NCBI GenBank assembly: GCA_947579605.1
Contig: OX388317.1
Location: 11,985,384 to 12,049,383 of the forward strand
From: Athripsodes cinereus
Taxonomy: Eukaryota > Arthropoda > Insecta > Trichoptera > Leptoceridae
Length of the DNA stretch: 64,000 nt
Direction: 5' to 3'
Shown here one piece after another: positions 11,572 through 20,987 of this stretch. Both the position numbers and the translations under genes were made by a program. Under the pieces are notes generated by a model that was not told the DNA's origin, ran no database searches, and saw only the letters and a list, made by a program, of their open reading frames with translations. Positions within the stretch are counted from its first letter, which is position 1. Each line of letters begins with the position of its first letter.

Positions 11572-14500
11572 TCACGCCGCTTCCCTTGCGGGGTAGGCAG
11601 AAAGGATTGAGCGCCACTTCCTTCTATCCTTGCATACATCTTTCGCTTCCGTCACTGTCATACAATTCCTCATGCATGCTCTCCTGTTCAACGTGCTCAA
11701 CACGTGACCGTCCTGTAGGATTTGATTTAAATGATCTTGCCATTTAATCCTCGGACGTCCACGTCTCCGAGCACCATTCCTCTCAGCCAAATATATCTTC
11801 TTAGTCATTCTGTCCTCATTCATTCTTTCCACGTGCCCAAACCATCTTAACTTATTTACATTCATCCTTGTTATTACACCAACTTTCATTCCACATTCCT
11901 TTCGTATATCACCGTTACGCACACGATCTCTCAGACTTTTACCACACATCCTTCTCAACGATCTCATTTCCACTGCATTTATGCCACTTTCATCCTTCTT
12001 TAACCATGTCCACGTCTCACTTGCATACATAAGTGTTGGCACTAAGATAGCAGAGTGCACCAACCTTTTAGCTGTGGTGGATATGTTTCTATTTGCAATT
12101 ATTGGTCGGATTGCACCATTTACCTTATTGCCAGCAACTTTTCTCCTTTCAATATCACTTTCACACTTCCCATCTCTCGTGAACAAACTACCTAAGTACA
12201 CACATTCGTCAACTTGCTCTAACACTTCGTTGTCAATCATTATCTGGCATACTGTTCTCTCACTTCCTCTTTCAAACACCATGATTTTTGTCTTTTTTGC
12301 ATTCATTCTCAATCCATTAATCGCACAATTTTCATACACACACGTCATCATTCGCTGTAGATCACTTTCACTTTCAGCCATCAATACCAAATCATCGGCA
12401 AACATTAACGCTCTTACATTCATCCCATTCATATCAACACCTACATTCATTTCTTTCAATGGACGAATACAATGATCAATGTATAGGTTAAAAAGCCATG
12501 GCGACATCACGCACCCTTGTTTTACTCCTTTTGTCAGTGTGAACCATTCCGACAGGTTATTGTTCACTCTAACACACGCGGAACTTCCTGTATATAGGGA
12601 CGCAATGGCGCGAATTAGCCGACTACCCACCCCACACATTGATAGTACTTGCCACATTTTCTCACGATCTACTCTATCATAAGCCTTTTCTAGATCAACA
12701 AACGCGCAGAAAAGCTTCTGGTGTTTCTCCAGGAGCTTCTCTGTCACCATTCGCAGGGAGAAGATCTGGTCCACACACCCTCTACCACTCTGAAAGGCAC
12801 CTTGCACATCCCATACATTCGTCTCAGTTACTTTTCGAACTCTTTCAATCAATATTCTTGCATACAGTTTCCCCACCGAGCTCAGCAGACTGATAGCCCG
12901 ATAACTCCCGCATTCTAGTCTTGACCCCTTTCCTTTGTATAGAGGGCATATCACAGCTTTTCGCCAGTCTTCTGGCGTGCAACCTTCCCTCCAACACTGG
13001 TTAAAGAGTGCATGACACCATTCGAGAGTCCTCAGCCCACTCAGACTGATGAATTCCGTAGAGATCATATCATACCCAACCGCTTTGCCATTCTTCGATT
13101 TCTTCAATGCATTCTTAACCTCATCCATAGTTATTTCTTCATCCCTTGTTTCATTCGCATTTTCCCTTTCACTATTCTGGCTTGGATATTCGCCCCCACT
13201 TTCAAACAGCTCCTCAAAATATTCTTTCCATCTATTCACAACGTCAAAACCATTCATTAACATACATCCCTCTTTATTTCTAATCGCATTCATACTATTC
13301 ATCTCATTGTTGCTTCTTTTACGCTTAACTTCTTTCCAAAACATTTTCATATTTTCTTTCACACTTTCCGACAATTTCTTACACTCTTCCTCATCCAATA
13401 ATTTCTTTTTTTCCTTAATCAGTACCTTAACTACTTTCTTACATCCCTTGTACATTTCTCTAGCACTCTCAATTTTTTCTTGATCTAGATAACGTGAAGC
13501 TAACACATCCATCCATGCATTCTTCTTCTTCCTAACTGCGTCTTTAACCTCATCATCCCACCATGCATCACCTTTTTTCCGTCCAATCACAGTTTCTCCA
13601 CAGATATCTTTTGCACAGTCCACTAGCACTTGTTTCATCACACTCCATCTCTCTTCTACACTCAGTCCATTGCCTTCATTTGCATCAAATTTCATACATG
13701 TTTCTCTTTCATACTTTTCCCTGCACTCCTTCTCGTTCAACTTTTCGACTTTTATCCTCTTAGCTTTTTCAACTTTATGAGTTTTTGACCGCCAGCCAGA
13801 GAACAAGCATATTCTTGAAACCACAAGAAAATGGTCTGTTTCCAGCTCCGCGCCCCTATACACGCGCGTGTCAATGGTGGCTTTCCGAAGATTTGAGTCA
13901 ACACATACATAATCGATTAAGGATCTCTCACACCCTCTCTCCCAAGTAAACAAATGGATATCTTTGTGCCCAAAAAATGTATTGGACACAAAGAGATCCC
14001 ATTCCATGCATACCTCAAGCAGTCTTCTTCCATTATCATTCACTCTTGCATCACCGTGATCACCTAACACGCTTTCATAGTCTCTTCTTCTCACTCCAAC
14101 CCATCCATTAAAATCTCCAGCCAGTAAAATCCTTTCATTATCTTTCTTAGCTTCTGCTATCTTTTTCACACTATCCCAAAACTCATCCTTCTCTTCTTCT
14201 CTAGCATCGTTTCCAGGGCCATAACCTGCAATTAGGAGAAGTCTAGTTAACCCTACTTTGAGACGAACCCAAATGAGTCTTGGGCTTACACACTCGTATC
14301 CATTCATACATTCTGCTATTCTCCTTGCAAGAATCACTCCTACACCTTGACACGCATGCTGTTCTTCAGGCACTCCAGACCAAATTTCTATCATACCATC
14401 GCGCTCACATAATCCATTACCTTTCTTTTTAGTTTCACTTAAACACACAATATCTAGATTTTTTCCATTCATTACATCCATCAGTTCATTCATCTTTCCA

Positions 14501-14607
14501 TCCATTCCTCCCCTTATGTTCCATACTCCCACTCTACACTCTCTCCTTTTCTTCGCGCCTTTCCCCACGGGAGCGGCATGGTGGATAGCGAGTCTCACCG
14601 CTGCCAT
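11572..14607 (-). CDS. Endonuclease/reverse transcriptase of an RTE-like LINE, intact
   Basis: A single protein of 1011 residues that would nick the target and copy the element RNA at the nick (target-primed reverse transcription). Residues about 24-265 form an AP-type endonuclease: WNIRGG, SETKK, GDFNGW near 164-168, SLIDYV and the terminal TDHF. Residues about 495-830 form the RT: NGKAVGYD, YRAISLLS, FVDLEKAYD, GVKQGCVMSP and the catalytic FADD at 736-739. The C-terminal part has LRWFGHVERM and RRGRPRIKWQDHL, as in RTE-like proteins. There is no stop or frameshift, so the copy is young or active. The first ATG is used because it precedes the endonuclease by about 25 residues; no ORF1 is seen. 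The C-terminal codons lie in the conserved 3' stem-loop. Confidence 0.9.
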   Translation of the reverse strand: MAAVRLAIHHAAPVGKGAKKRRECRVGVWNIRGGMDGKMNELMDVMNGKNLDIVCLSETKKKGNGLCERDGMIEIWSGVPEEQHACQGVGVILARRIAECMNGYECVSPRLIWVRLKVGLTRLLLIAGYGPGNDAREEEKDEFWDSVKKIAEAKKDNERILLAGDFNGWVGVRRRDYESVLGDHGDARVNDNGRRLLEVCMEWDLFVSNTFFGHKDIHLFTWERGCERSLIDYVCVDSNLRKATIDTRVYRGAELETDHFLVVSRICLFSGWRSKTHKVEKAKRIKVEKLNEKECREKYERETCMKFDANEGNGLSVEERWSVMKQVLVDCAKDICGETVIGRKKGDAWWDDEVKDAVRKKKNAWMDVLASRYLDQEKIESAREMYKGCKKVVKVLIKEKKKLLDEEECKKLSESVKENMKMFWKEVKRKRSNNEMNSMNAIRNKEGCMLMNGFDVVNRWKEYFEELFESGGEYPSQNSERENANETRDEEITMDEVKNALKKSKNGKAVGYDMISTEFISLSGLRTLEWCHALFNQCWREGCTPEDWRKAVICPLYKGKGSRLECGSYRAISLLSSVGKLYARILIERVRKVTETNVWDVQGAFQSGRGCVDQIFSLRMVTEKLLEKHQKLFCAFVDLEKAYDRVDREKMWQVLSMCGVGSRLIRAIASLYTGSSACVRVNNNLSEWFTLTKGVKQGCVMSPWLFNLYIDHCIRPLKEMNVGVDMNGMNVRALMFADDLVLMAESESDLQRMMTCVYENCAINGLRMNAKKTKIMVFERGSERTVCQIMIDNEVLEQVDECVYLGSLFTRDGKCESDIERRKVAGNKVNGAIRPIIANRNISTTAKRLVHSAILVPTLMYASETWTWLKKDESGINAVEMRSLRRMCGKSLRDRVRNGDIRKECGMKVGVITRMNVNKLRWFGHVERMNEDRMTKKIYLAERNGARRRGRPRIKWQDHLNQILQDGHVLSTLNRRACMRNCMTVTEAKDVCKDRRKWRSILSAYPAREAA

Positions 14608-14990
14608 TTTGTGTCCTAGGGGTTATCTTAAAAACTAAACATTCATCATCTTAATTCTTATTTACCTTAAGTATTACATTTTACATATTATCTACCTACC
14701 TATTACCTATCTTATTATCTACAAACTATTACCTACTATACACACTATTACTACCGATATATTACAATACAGTCGATTGCTTATACTAATACACAAAAAT
14801 ATTGTCCGCACTGCTTTAAAATAATACATCTACACATTGGTCTCATTCGTCTCCAGATGATAATACAGATTGTATTTGCATGTATTCTTCACCCTCTGCG
14901 CCGCTGCCCTATCCTTCTTCCTCGTCTCTCCTGCTGCACACTGAAACGGACGTTTGCATTAGGCCGTTTCAGGTAGTACCATATGTGTTA
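14608..14990 (-). other. 5' leader of the LINE, with hairpin
   Basis: Minus-sense leader carrying TGAAACGG, a 14-nt loop and CCGTTTCA (14942-14971), then GTGTGCAGCAGGAGAGACGA and a polypurine-rich stretch. A promoter or ribozyme role is possible but unsupported. Confidence 0.45.
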
Positions 14991-15654
14991 CAACACCATG
15001 CAGGAACCGCTCTATAGTCTATACTATTATAGTATCTATACTATAGTATCACTGAGCTAATGAATATGTGTTATGTAGGTACACAACATGAAGATTTAAT
15101 AATATTATTGTCCTTTTTAACGGTTAATTGTAAATATAACACCAAGAGACTTTTTTCTGTCGTCTCAAAACACTTTTATCGAGTGTATTATAATATTGCA
15201 CTTATGACACTTAATTTTTTACATGGCCGCTTTTTCTTTTACCAAGTTTACACTTATTTTATTGAAGATATTACATGTTCTATCATCTCACTTATCACTA
15301 TAATTAAATCCAAATTATCGTATAATTCTCCGCTTATAATAGAGCCACTGGTTTTCATTTATTCTATATTTATTAACACAGTTTATTTCATATTCATCTA
15401 CACTATTTATTTCATATTTATAAGCACTTTTACCGACCACATTTATATGACCACTATTACTTTTAAAAACACTGAGGTATTTTATGGAAGCTTAATCGTC
15501 TCACTTAACACTATAAAAATAATCCAAACTATGATTATTTAATCCTACGTGTATACTATAGTCACTATTTATTTATTTATTTATTACACATTTTTGTATG
15601 AGCGTGTACGACGACGTTAATAAACACAGTTAATTTTTCACTATTTTTTTTTAA
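14991..15654. other. No recognisable gene
   Basis: Strongly T/A-biased. A 160-codon plus-strand frame (15060-15542) is low in complexity (Ile/Phe/Tyr-rich) and has no motif, so it is not called a gene. Confidence 0.4.
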
Positions 15655-15712
15655 ATAAAACTCGAGCGCTTTCGTCTAAAGCTCAGTTTGACATTATCAA
15701 AAGGACTCGAGA
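15655..15712 (-). other. Degenerate hammerhead-ribozyme-like motif
   Basis: Minus sense: TTTTGATAATGTC, a loop, then GACGAAAGCGCTCGAG. The order of a TGAT-type core, a short stem and GAAA resembles the motif at 40833-40866, but the first core has mutated and the stem is short. Low confidence. Confidence 0.3.
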
Positions 15713-16151
15713 TTTTGAAGACTTGAGATATATATGTACGCGTTGGAACACTCTCCATCGCTGGTTAAAGTTTTTAAAAACAATACAGGGTGTAGTTGGA
15801 TATCATCTATTGTGTATTAGTAGTTTTTCGTAGTTCAAAAGAAAATGTGGTTTTCAATTAGCAAATTGGTCTCTTGCAGAAAATACTTTATTTCACTTGT
15901 ACTTAGTTGTATATCAGTTGTAGTATAGTTGGTTTTTTTCTGGATAAATGCGCTATAGTAACACGCCCATTTTTAAAGTTAATGTTTTTTTAAAAAAAAA
16001 AACTATTCACTTAATCGGCCTGAGCCTTGAACAGTATGTTACAACATATTAATGCAAAATTAATTTTATTTACCTTTATAGAAAATATTTAGAAAATAAA
16101 TAGGAAATTTGTATATCAAAAATAAAAAATGGTACTAAATAAATCAATAGA
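15713..16151. other. No recognisable feature
   Basis: AT-rich flank between the two LINEs. Confidence 0.4.
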
Positions 16152-16257
16152 GAATTCAAATTCAAATTCAATTCAAATATATTTATTAATTGATAATTAC
16201 ACAATTTACAACAACAATCATTTACTTATAATTATACAGTAAGCAAAACAATTCATT

Positions 16258-16291
16258 CCCTCAAATATGAGCAGAGCTCGTGCTTTGAGGG
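16258..16291 (-). promoter_or_regulatory. 3' hairpin of the LINE
   Basis: CCCTCAAA and TTTGAGGG can pair around a loop containing GAGCTC. The same structure is preserved in the fragment at 40141-40173, including a changed base inside the loop. 3' stem-loops are recognised by the RT in several LINEs, so that role is inferred. Confidence 0.5.
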
Positions 16292-16499
16292 ATAGTTTCA
16301 TTATTTTTTACACGTACTTTTGCTCATAACAAATAATAAGTAAAACAACAACAAAAAATAGAAATAAAATAAAACAAGACAAATTAGATGAAACATATAC
16401 AAATAAAGCAAAATTGGTAGTGATAAATAAAATAAAATATAAAATACAAAAACAAGAAAAAAGAAAATCCAAAATAGACAAAATAAAGTAAAACAAAAT

Positions 16500-16860
16500 A
16501 AATAATATATAAATAAATTAATATAAATAGATTATAATAAATAATCAATATATAAATAAAAGAATATAAATCGAATATAATATATAAATAATATATAAAT
16601 AAAATAATATAAATCGAATAAAATAAATAATTAATATATAAATAAAATAATATAAATCGAATAAAATAAATAAAAAATATATATAAAAATAAAATAATAT
16701 AAATCGAATATAATAAATAAGTAATAGGTATATAATGAAAACTATATGAACAGAATATAAATTAAAATAAGTTAAAAACAAAATAAACAAAATGTAAATA
16801 AAATAATATAAAATAAAATAAAACAAGATGAAAATATTTAATAACATAAACAGCATTACA
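16500..16860 (-). repeat. A/T-rich tandem units in the LINE 3' region
   Basis: The block AATATAAATCGAATA recurs at about 16563, 16608, 16647 and 16693 within AAATAAAATA-type filler, so this part of the untranslated region is a degenerate minisatellite. The overlapping minus-strand frame is low-complexity Phe/Tyr/Ile and is not a gene. Confidence 0.6.
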
Positions 16861-19782
16861 TTACTTCAACGCCCTTTTTAGATTAAATTTAAAAGTTTTG
16901 ATATTCTGCTGAAACTTATCTTCCATTTTCAGACCATTGTACCACCCCACACCTAGGTATGTATAGTGGTGTTGTCCAGCCGATGTTTTTCGTGCGGGAA
17001 CCTTGATTCTGCCACCCAATCTAGGACACGCACTTATATTTTCAGATGGGTGAACCTTTAAAATGAAATATTCTCTACATACTTGTGTTATAGCTTTTCT
17101 CCTATATAAATTTTCTATTGTGGGAACAGTAAATTCCCTAAATAATTCTACAGTTGGATAATCCATGGGTTTTTTCAAAATTATCTTTATGATACTTCTC
17201 TGACTAACTCCTAATGAATAAAGATTAATTTTGTATGTACCACCCCATGCCACAATACCATACTGCAATACTGACTGGACCAGGGAAAAGTATACCATCT
17301 TCAATTGTTCAAGCTTTAGAATATCTCTTAATCTATAAAATATGTAGAAAATTTTCCTTATTCTATCTACGGTTGCCCGAATGTGGTCCCTCCATTTTAG
17401 ATAAGGATCAATCAAAATTCCAAGATATTTCACTTGATCTTTGCTGGCAATCTTCTTACATTGTGAATTATCACAGAACTCGGATTTACTTTGACATGAT
17501 CCATCATGAATTCTGATTCTCATATCAACAAGGGGCCTACCTCTAATGTTCATTGAAAAATTTAAGAAATTAGTCTTTTCAGCATTTAGGGACAATAAAT
17601 TATCATCAAACCAATCCTTGAGTCTATTCATTTCTATGTTGGCCCTAGTTTCTACCTCATTCCATGTTTTACCTCGAACAATCAGCGCGGTGTCATCAGC
17701 GAATGATATCACCGTTGACTCTAATGGGATGTCAAAAATTTGGTTGACATAAAGTATAAATAATATCGGTCCCAGTACCGTTCCCTGTGGAATTCCAAAT
17801 TCAGATGTTAAAGGATCACTTATGACAGTTTTCAGTTTGACACTTTGTTTCCTTTGAAACAAATAGCTCTTTAACCACTGTCCCACCTTACCACAAAATC
17901 CCATATGGTGTAATCTATTAAGTAATTTTCTGTGGCTCACGCTGTCAAAAGCCTTCCTCAAATCAATAAACACACCCGAGCATTTTTCTCCCCTATCCAG
18001 CGACTGCGAAACCACTGTAGTGAGCTTCGCCAGTGCATCATCAGTACCCAGTCCCTGACGAAACCCAAACTGATTTGAATGAAGAATCTTTTTTTCATCA
18101 ATATAATTCAAGATTTGCTGCTTTACAGTCTTTTCAAATATTTTAGCGATGTTTGATATGACAGAGATAGGGCGATAATTATTAATATCTCGTCGTTCAC
18201 CTGATTTGTATACAGGTGTTACATATGCCGTTTTATATATATCTGGAAAAATTCCGTTCAACAAGCTAACGTTTATGATATGAGCAATTGGGTGGATCAA
18301 ATATTGTGAGTTTTCCTTCAATAAGTCTATACTGACATTATCGAATCCTGGAGTAGAGTCACCCTTGAGATTTTTTATTTCCTTCAATATAATGTCGGAA
18401 TTAATCTGTTTAAACTTACTAAGAGGATTATTTAAATTTATATTATCATTATCGTGTTGCAATTCAAAGTTAGGATTAATTTGTAAAGCAAGATTTTTTC
18501 CAATTTGAGTGAAAAAGGAATTAAATGCATTTGCAACCCTGACTGGTTGATCATGCACACCACATACTTCACCATCTAGCTGAACTTCCTTAATATCTGT
18601 ATTCCTAACTTTTTTACCAACAACCTCATTTATTACACCCCAGACCTTACGATTACTCGACCCTGCTTTTTTCAGTCTATCAGAATAATAATTATTTTTA
18701 CAACTTCTCACTAAAGTGATCAGCATATTTCTATATTTTTTGTAATTATACTTTAAGCGTAAATCGTGTGGAAATCTTTTAGTCATTCTATATAATTTTT
18801 CTTTGTGTCTAATTGATTTAACAATGCCAATCGTTATCCATGGAGTAATTCCTTTAAATTTGGAATTGATACTCTGTTTAATGTTTATATCAACAGAGGC
18901 GCTAGCGATGTGTGACTCCAGAGTTTTGTTAAACTCCGTGGCACAAACATTTGCGTCTAGTGAGCTAAGTGTGGACTCCCAATGTTCAGTCTCAAGCATA
19001 CTCTTAAGTTTTTCCATATTAATTTTTCTTATACTGTTCCTCTCAGGAACTGTTTCTCTGTACCTATGACGCTTGATCTTTTTCAATAATATGCAAGAAT
19101 GATGATCAGTCACATCGTTCGCCCAGGTCACCGATATCAAATCTTCTAATTTATTCAAGGGAGTATTTGTCCAGAAATGATCCAGACACGATGGCTTTTG
19201 TCCATCTACCTCCCTTGTGTATAACTTAGAGCATAATTTGTAGTTGAGTCCAGTCATAACATCAATATAATCTGATTTTTCCACACTACTACAATCATCT
19301 GCCACATTTATATTTATATCTCCCGTTACTATTACATTTTTACCTCTATACTGCAATAATATGTTTTTTATTTCATCTATAAACTCAGTTACCACTGAAC
19401 CATGGGTCCTATATAGTGCAAGAACATGACTTTCAATACCAAGCACATTCATCTCAACATGTAAACAATTACTTTTATTCATTCGTATCTCTTCACACTT
19501 GGCATTAGTATTATTCTTTGTGAATATAGCTATACCACTGTTTCTGTTAATGTTATAAGATGTGGCATGATAAGTGTACCCTATCAACTGATATACTGGG
19601 CTAGTCTCACTCAAATGGGCCTCTGTGAGGACGATACAGTCAGGTTTTTTACTTATGTTATTAAGATGAGCCAAAAATTGATCAAAGTTTCTATGAATAC
19701 TCCTTATATTGGACTGCATCACCATCAAAGAGTCCCCTAAGAAATCCAATACACTATTACATTGTTCCGCCGTGCGACACAT
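16861..19782 (-). CDS. LINE ORF2: endonuclease and reverse transcriptase
   Basis: 973 residues, uninterrupted. An AP-type endonuclease lies at about 18-235: MVMQSNIRSIHRNFDQF, VLTEAHLS, VTGDININ, SCLDHFWTN, VTDHHSC. The RT lies at about 440-800: TPGFDNVS, NNYRPISVIS, QFGFRQG, FIDLRKAFDSV, GIPQGTVLGP and the catalytic FADD at about 694-697, followed by KYLGILID. The C-terminal region has TSAGQHHYTYLGVGWYN. There is no RNase H. The frame is open upstream of this ATG to 19869 and overlaps the end of the middle ORF (stop at 19818-19820). Either reinitiation about 35 nt after that stop or an upstream start is possible. Family members nick DNA and reverse transcribe the element RNA; this copy looks intact. 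Confidence 0.9.
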   Translation of the reverse strand: MCRTAEQCNSVLDFLGDSLMVMQSNIRSIHRNFDQFLAHLNNISKKPDCIVLTEAHLSETSPVYQLIGYTYHATSYNINRNSGIAIFTKNNTNAKCEEIRMNKSNCLHVEMNVLGIESHVLALYRTHGSVVTEFIDEIKNILLQYRGKNVIVTGDININVADDCSSVEKSDYIDVMTGLNYKLCSKLYTREVDGQKPSCLDHFWTNTPLNKLEDLISVTWANDVTDHHSCILLKKIKRHRYRETVPERNSIRKINMEKLKSMLETEHWESTLSSLDANVCATEFNKTLESHIASASVDINIKQSINSKFKGITPWITIGIVKSIRHKEKLYRMTKRFPHDLRLKYNYKKYRNMLITLVRSCKNNYYSDRLKKAGSSNRKVWGVINEVVGKKVRNTDIKEVQLDGEVCGVHDQPVRVANAFNSFFTQIGKNLALQINPNFELQHDNDNINLNNPLSKFKQINSDIILKEIKNLKGDSTPGFDNVSIDLLKENSQYLIHPIAHIINVSLLNGIFPDIYKTAYVTPVYKSGERRDINNYRPISVISNIAKIFEKTVKQQILNYIDEKKILHSNQFGFRQGLGTDDALAKLTTVVSQSLDRGEKCSGVFIDLRKAFDSVSHRKLLNRLHHMGFCGKVGQWLKSYLFQRKQSVKLKTVISDPLTSEFGIPQGTVLGPILFILYVNQIFDIPLESTVISFADDTALIVRGKTWNEVETRANIEMNRLKDWFDDNLLSLNAEKTNFLNFSMNIRGRPLVDMRIRIHDGSCQSKSEFCDNSQCKKIASKDQVKYLGILIDPYLKWRDHIRATVDRIRKIFYIFYRLRDILKLEQLKMVYFSLVQSVLQYGIVAWGGTYKINLYSLGVSQRSIIKIILKKPMDYPTVELFREFTVPTIENLYRRKAITQVCREYFILKVHPSENISACPRLGGRIKVPARKTSAGQHHYTYLGVGWYNGLKMEDKFQQNIKTFKFNLKRALK

Positions 19783-19817
19783 ATACTCACTTATATTATA
19801 ATTCTCATCAATATCAT

Positions 19818-20975
19818 CTAATAAGTCGCCTTGTATGTTTGATAAAAATATACAGACGATGAAACAGTATTACCAAACGTAATACAATATTTAGAACTAT
19901 TCATTATACAACATATACACAAGCAGTAATTGACAGGTATCGCACAACGAACAAATAAGCTATCTGACACATTTTGGTGGTACGAACGTAGTATCAATCT
20001 GCAAATTTCACCACACAATCTAGTGTCACAACTACATGAACTCATTCTTATTTTAATTTTAAAAAACACAAATTTTAGTTCAATAATAACTTTCCATCTG
20101 CAATCATAAAATACAATCTTAATTATAATCTGTGCATGTCCACATTTAGTAGAATAACTATTGTAGCAAAAAAATATTAGTACAAAAGTCTTACACATTC
20201 TATACATATTGGTTATAGTAATTTGATCACCAATATAACAACACATAAGGATTATTTTAGCACAATGCGACAGGCGAATCCGAGGCGCTAAAAGCGGTAC
20301 TATTGGTAATACAGGATTATGAATCTTATTGATCATGTTTAACATTTGGGTATCTTTACATCGACATAACAAACAGCGGGTGCAATTTGAATGCATCGTG
20401 TAGGCGCACTCCGTATTGGGTACTGTACATCCTATGTTAACGCATTTCAAAGCAGTGGAACAATGTGAATAATAATACAACACAATTAACACAAACAACC
20501 AAAACTCATCAAACGTGGTAAATACATTAGTGACAGATATGCACCATGTTATAATACACAATATAGCAAGAGACTCATCAAAACCATATTTTCCTTCATA
20601 TCCATATTTATAATTCCGCTTTAATAAGCTAATATCCACATCTAAAATTTCAATGAAGTTTAATATATTTTCCGTAATCAAAATATTAAATTTTCCATTC
20701 CTGATATAAAGCATATTGATAATCTCAGTCTTCTTAAGGCTAACAAAATAAACCAAAGAAAATTCAATGTTCAAAACAATCCCCAGAATCGCCGCCATAA
20801 TCGTGGTACAAGTGTATCCACGAAATGCGAGCAATCTGACCAATTGTGGGAGGTTTAATCTCTCACGCATTCCACCCAATGAGAAACTAAGTTTTTTGTC
20901 ATATATTATACAGGGAGTATCACTAGATATCGATAACAATAATTTTTTTGCATTAATATGCAATGCTGAAAACAT
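19818..20975 (-). CDS. Unidentified 385-residue ORF between LINE ORF1 and ORF2
   Basis: Not recognised. The frame is open for 386 codons in AT-rich DNA, where the chance of such a run is very small. It is in phase with ORF1, from which only UGA CUA CUA AUU separates its first ATG. The product would be rich in hydrophobic residues and cysteine. Membrane-like runs lie at about 57-80 (IMAAILGIVLNIEFSLVYFV), about 134-170 (LAILCIITWCISV, FWLFVLIVLYYY) and more weakly near 270-300 and the C-terminus. A Cys cluster lies around 175-215 (CVNIGCTVPNTEC, CTRCLLCRC). Expression could be by stop readthrough from ORF1 or by reinitiation. It could be a membrane protein acquired by the element or a fast-evolving ORF1 extension. 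No chemoreceptor, envelope or esterase signature was found. Confidence 0.5.
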   Translation of the reverse strand: MFSALHINAKKLLLSISSDTPCIIYDKKLSFSLGGMRERLNLPQLVRLLAFRGYTCTTIMAAILGIVLNIEFSLVYFVSLKKTEIINMLYIRNGKFNILITENILNFIEILDVDISLLKRNYKYGYEGKYGFDESLAILCIITWCISVTNVFTTFDEFWLFVLIVLYYYSHCSTALKCVNIGCTVPNTECAYTMHSNCTRCLLCRCKDTQMLNMINKIHNPVLPIVPLLAPRIRLSHCAKIILMCCYIGDQITITNMYRMCKTFVLIFFCYNSYSTKCGHAQIIIKIVFYDCRWKVIIELKFVFFKIKIRMSSCSCDTRLCGEICRLILRSYHQNVSDSLFVRCAIPVNYCLCICCIMNSSKYCITFGNTVSSSVYFYQTYKATY

Positions 20976-20987
20976 AATTAGTAGTCA
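20976..20987 (-). promoter_or_regulatory. Candidate stop-codon readthrough site (UGA CUA)
   Basis: Minus sense reads GAA TAC TGA CTA CTA ATT ATG. UGA followed by CUA is the established strong readthrough context of alphaviruses and several animal genes. Here it separates two long in-phase frames. Readthrough is an inference. Confidence 0.5.

Larger units (their letters stand above)
11550..14990 (-). mobile_element. Apparently full-length non-LTR retrotransposon (RTE-like LINE)
   Basis: A single long ORF (11572-14607), a 5' leader of about 380 bp (14608-14990) and a 3' end formed by a short (TATG)n tail (11550-11571, TACATACATA in plus sense). The stop codon is directly followed by TGG and the tail, so there is essentially no 3' untranslated region. 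The leader holds a hairpin, TGAAACGG / CCGTTTCA, at 14942-14971. The 5' boundary is estimated from where recognisable sequence ends. No target duplication was established. Confidence 0.75.

Noticed and set aside
11981..13763. Plus-strand frames opposite the LINE ORF
   Set aside because: Antisense shadows of the intact endonuclease/RT frame.
15060..15542. 160-codon plus-strand frame
   Set aside because: Ile/Phe/Tyr-rich product expected from T/A-biased DNA, no motif.
16545..16856. 103-codon minus frame downstream of LINE ORF2
   Set aside because: Low-complexity Phe/Tyr/Ile/Leu run translated from the AATAAAATA tandem units.
19818..20975. Insect chemoreceptor captured by the LINE
   Set aside because: Length and hydrophobicity are suggestive, but no receptor signature could be identified by eye; left as unidentified.
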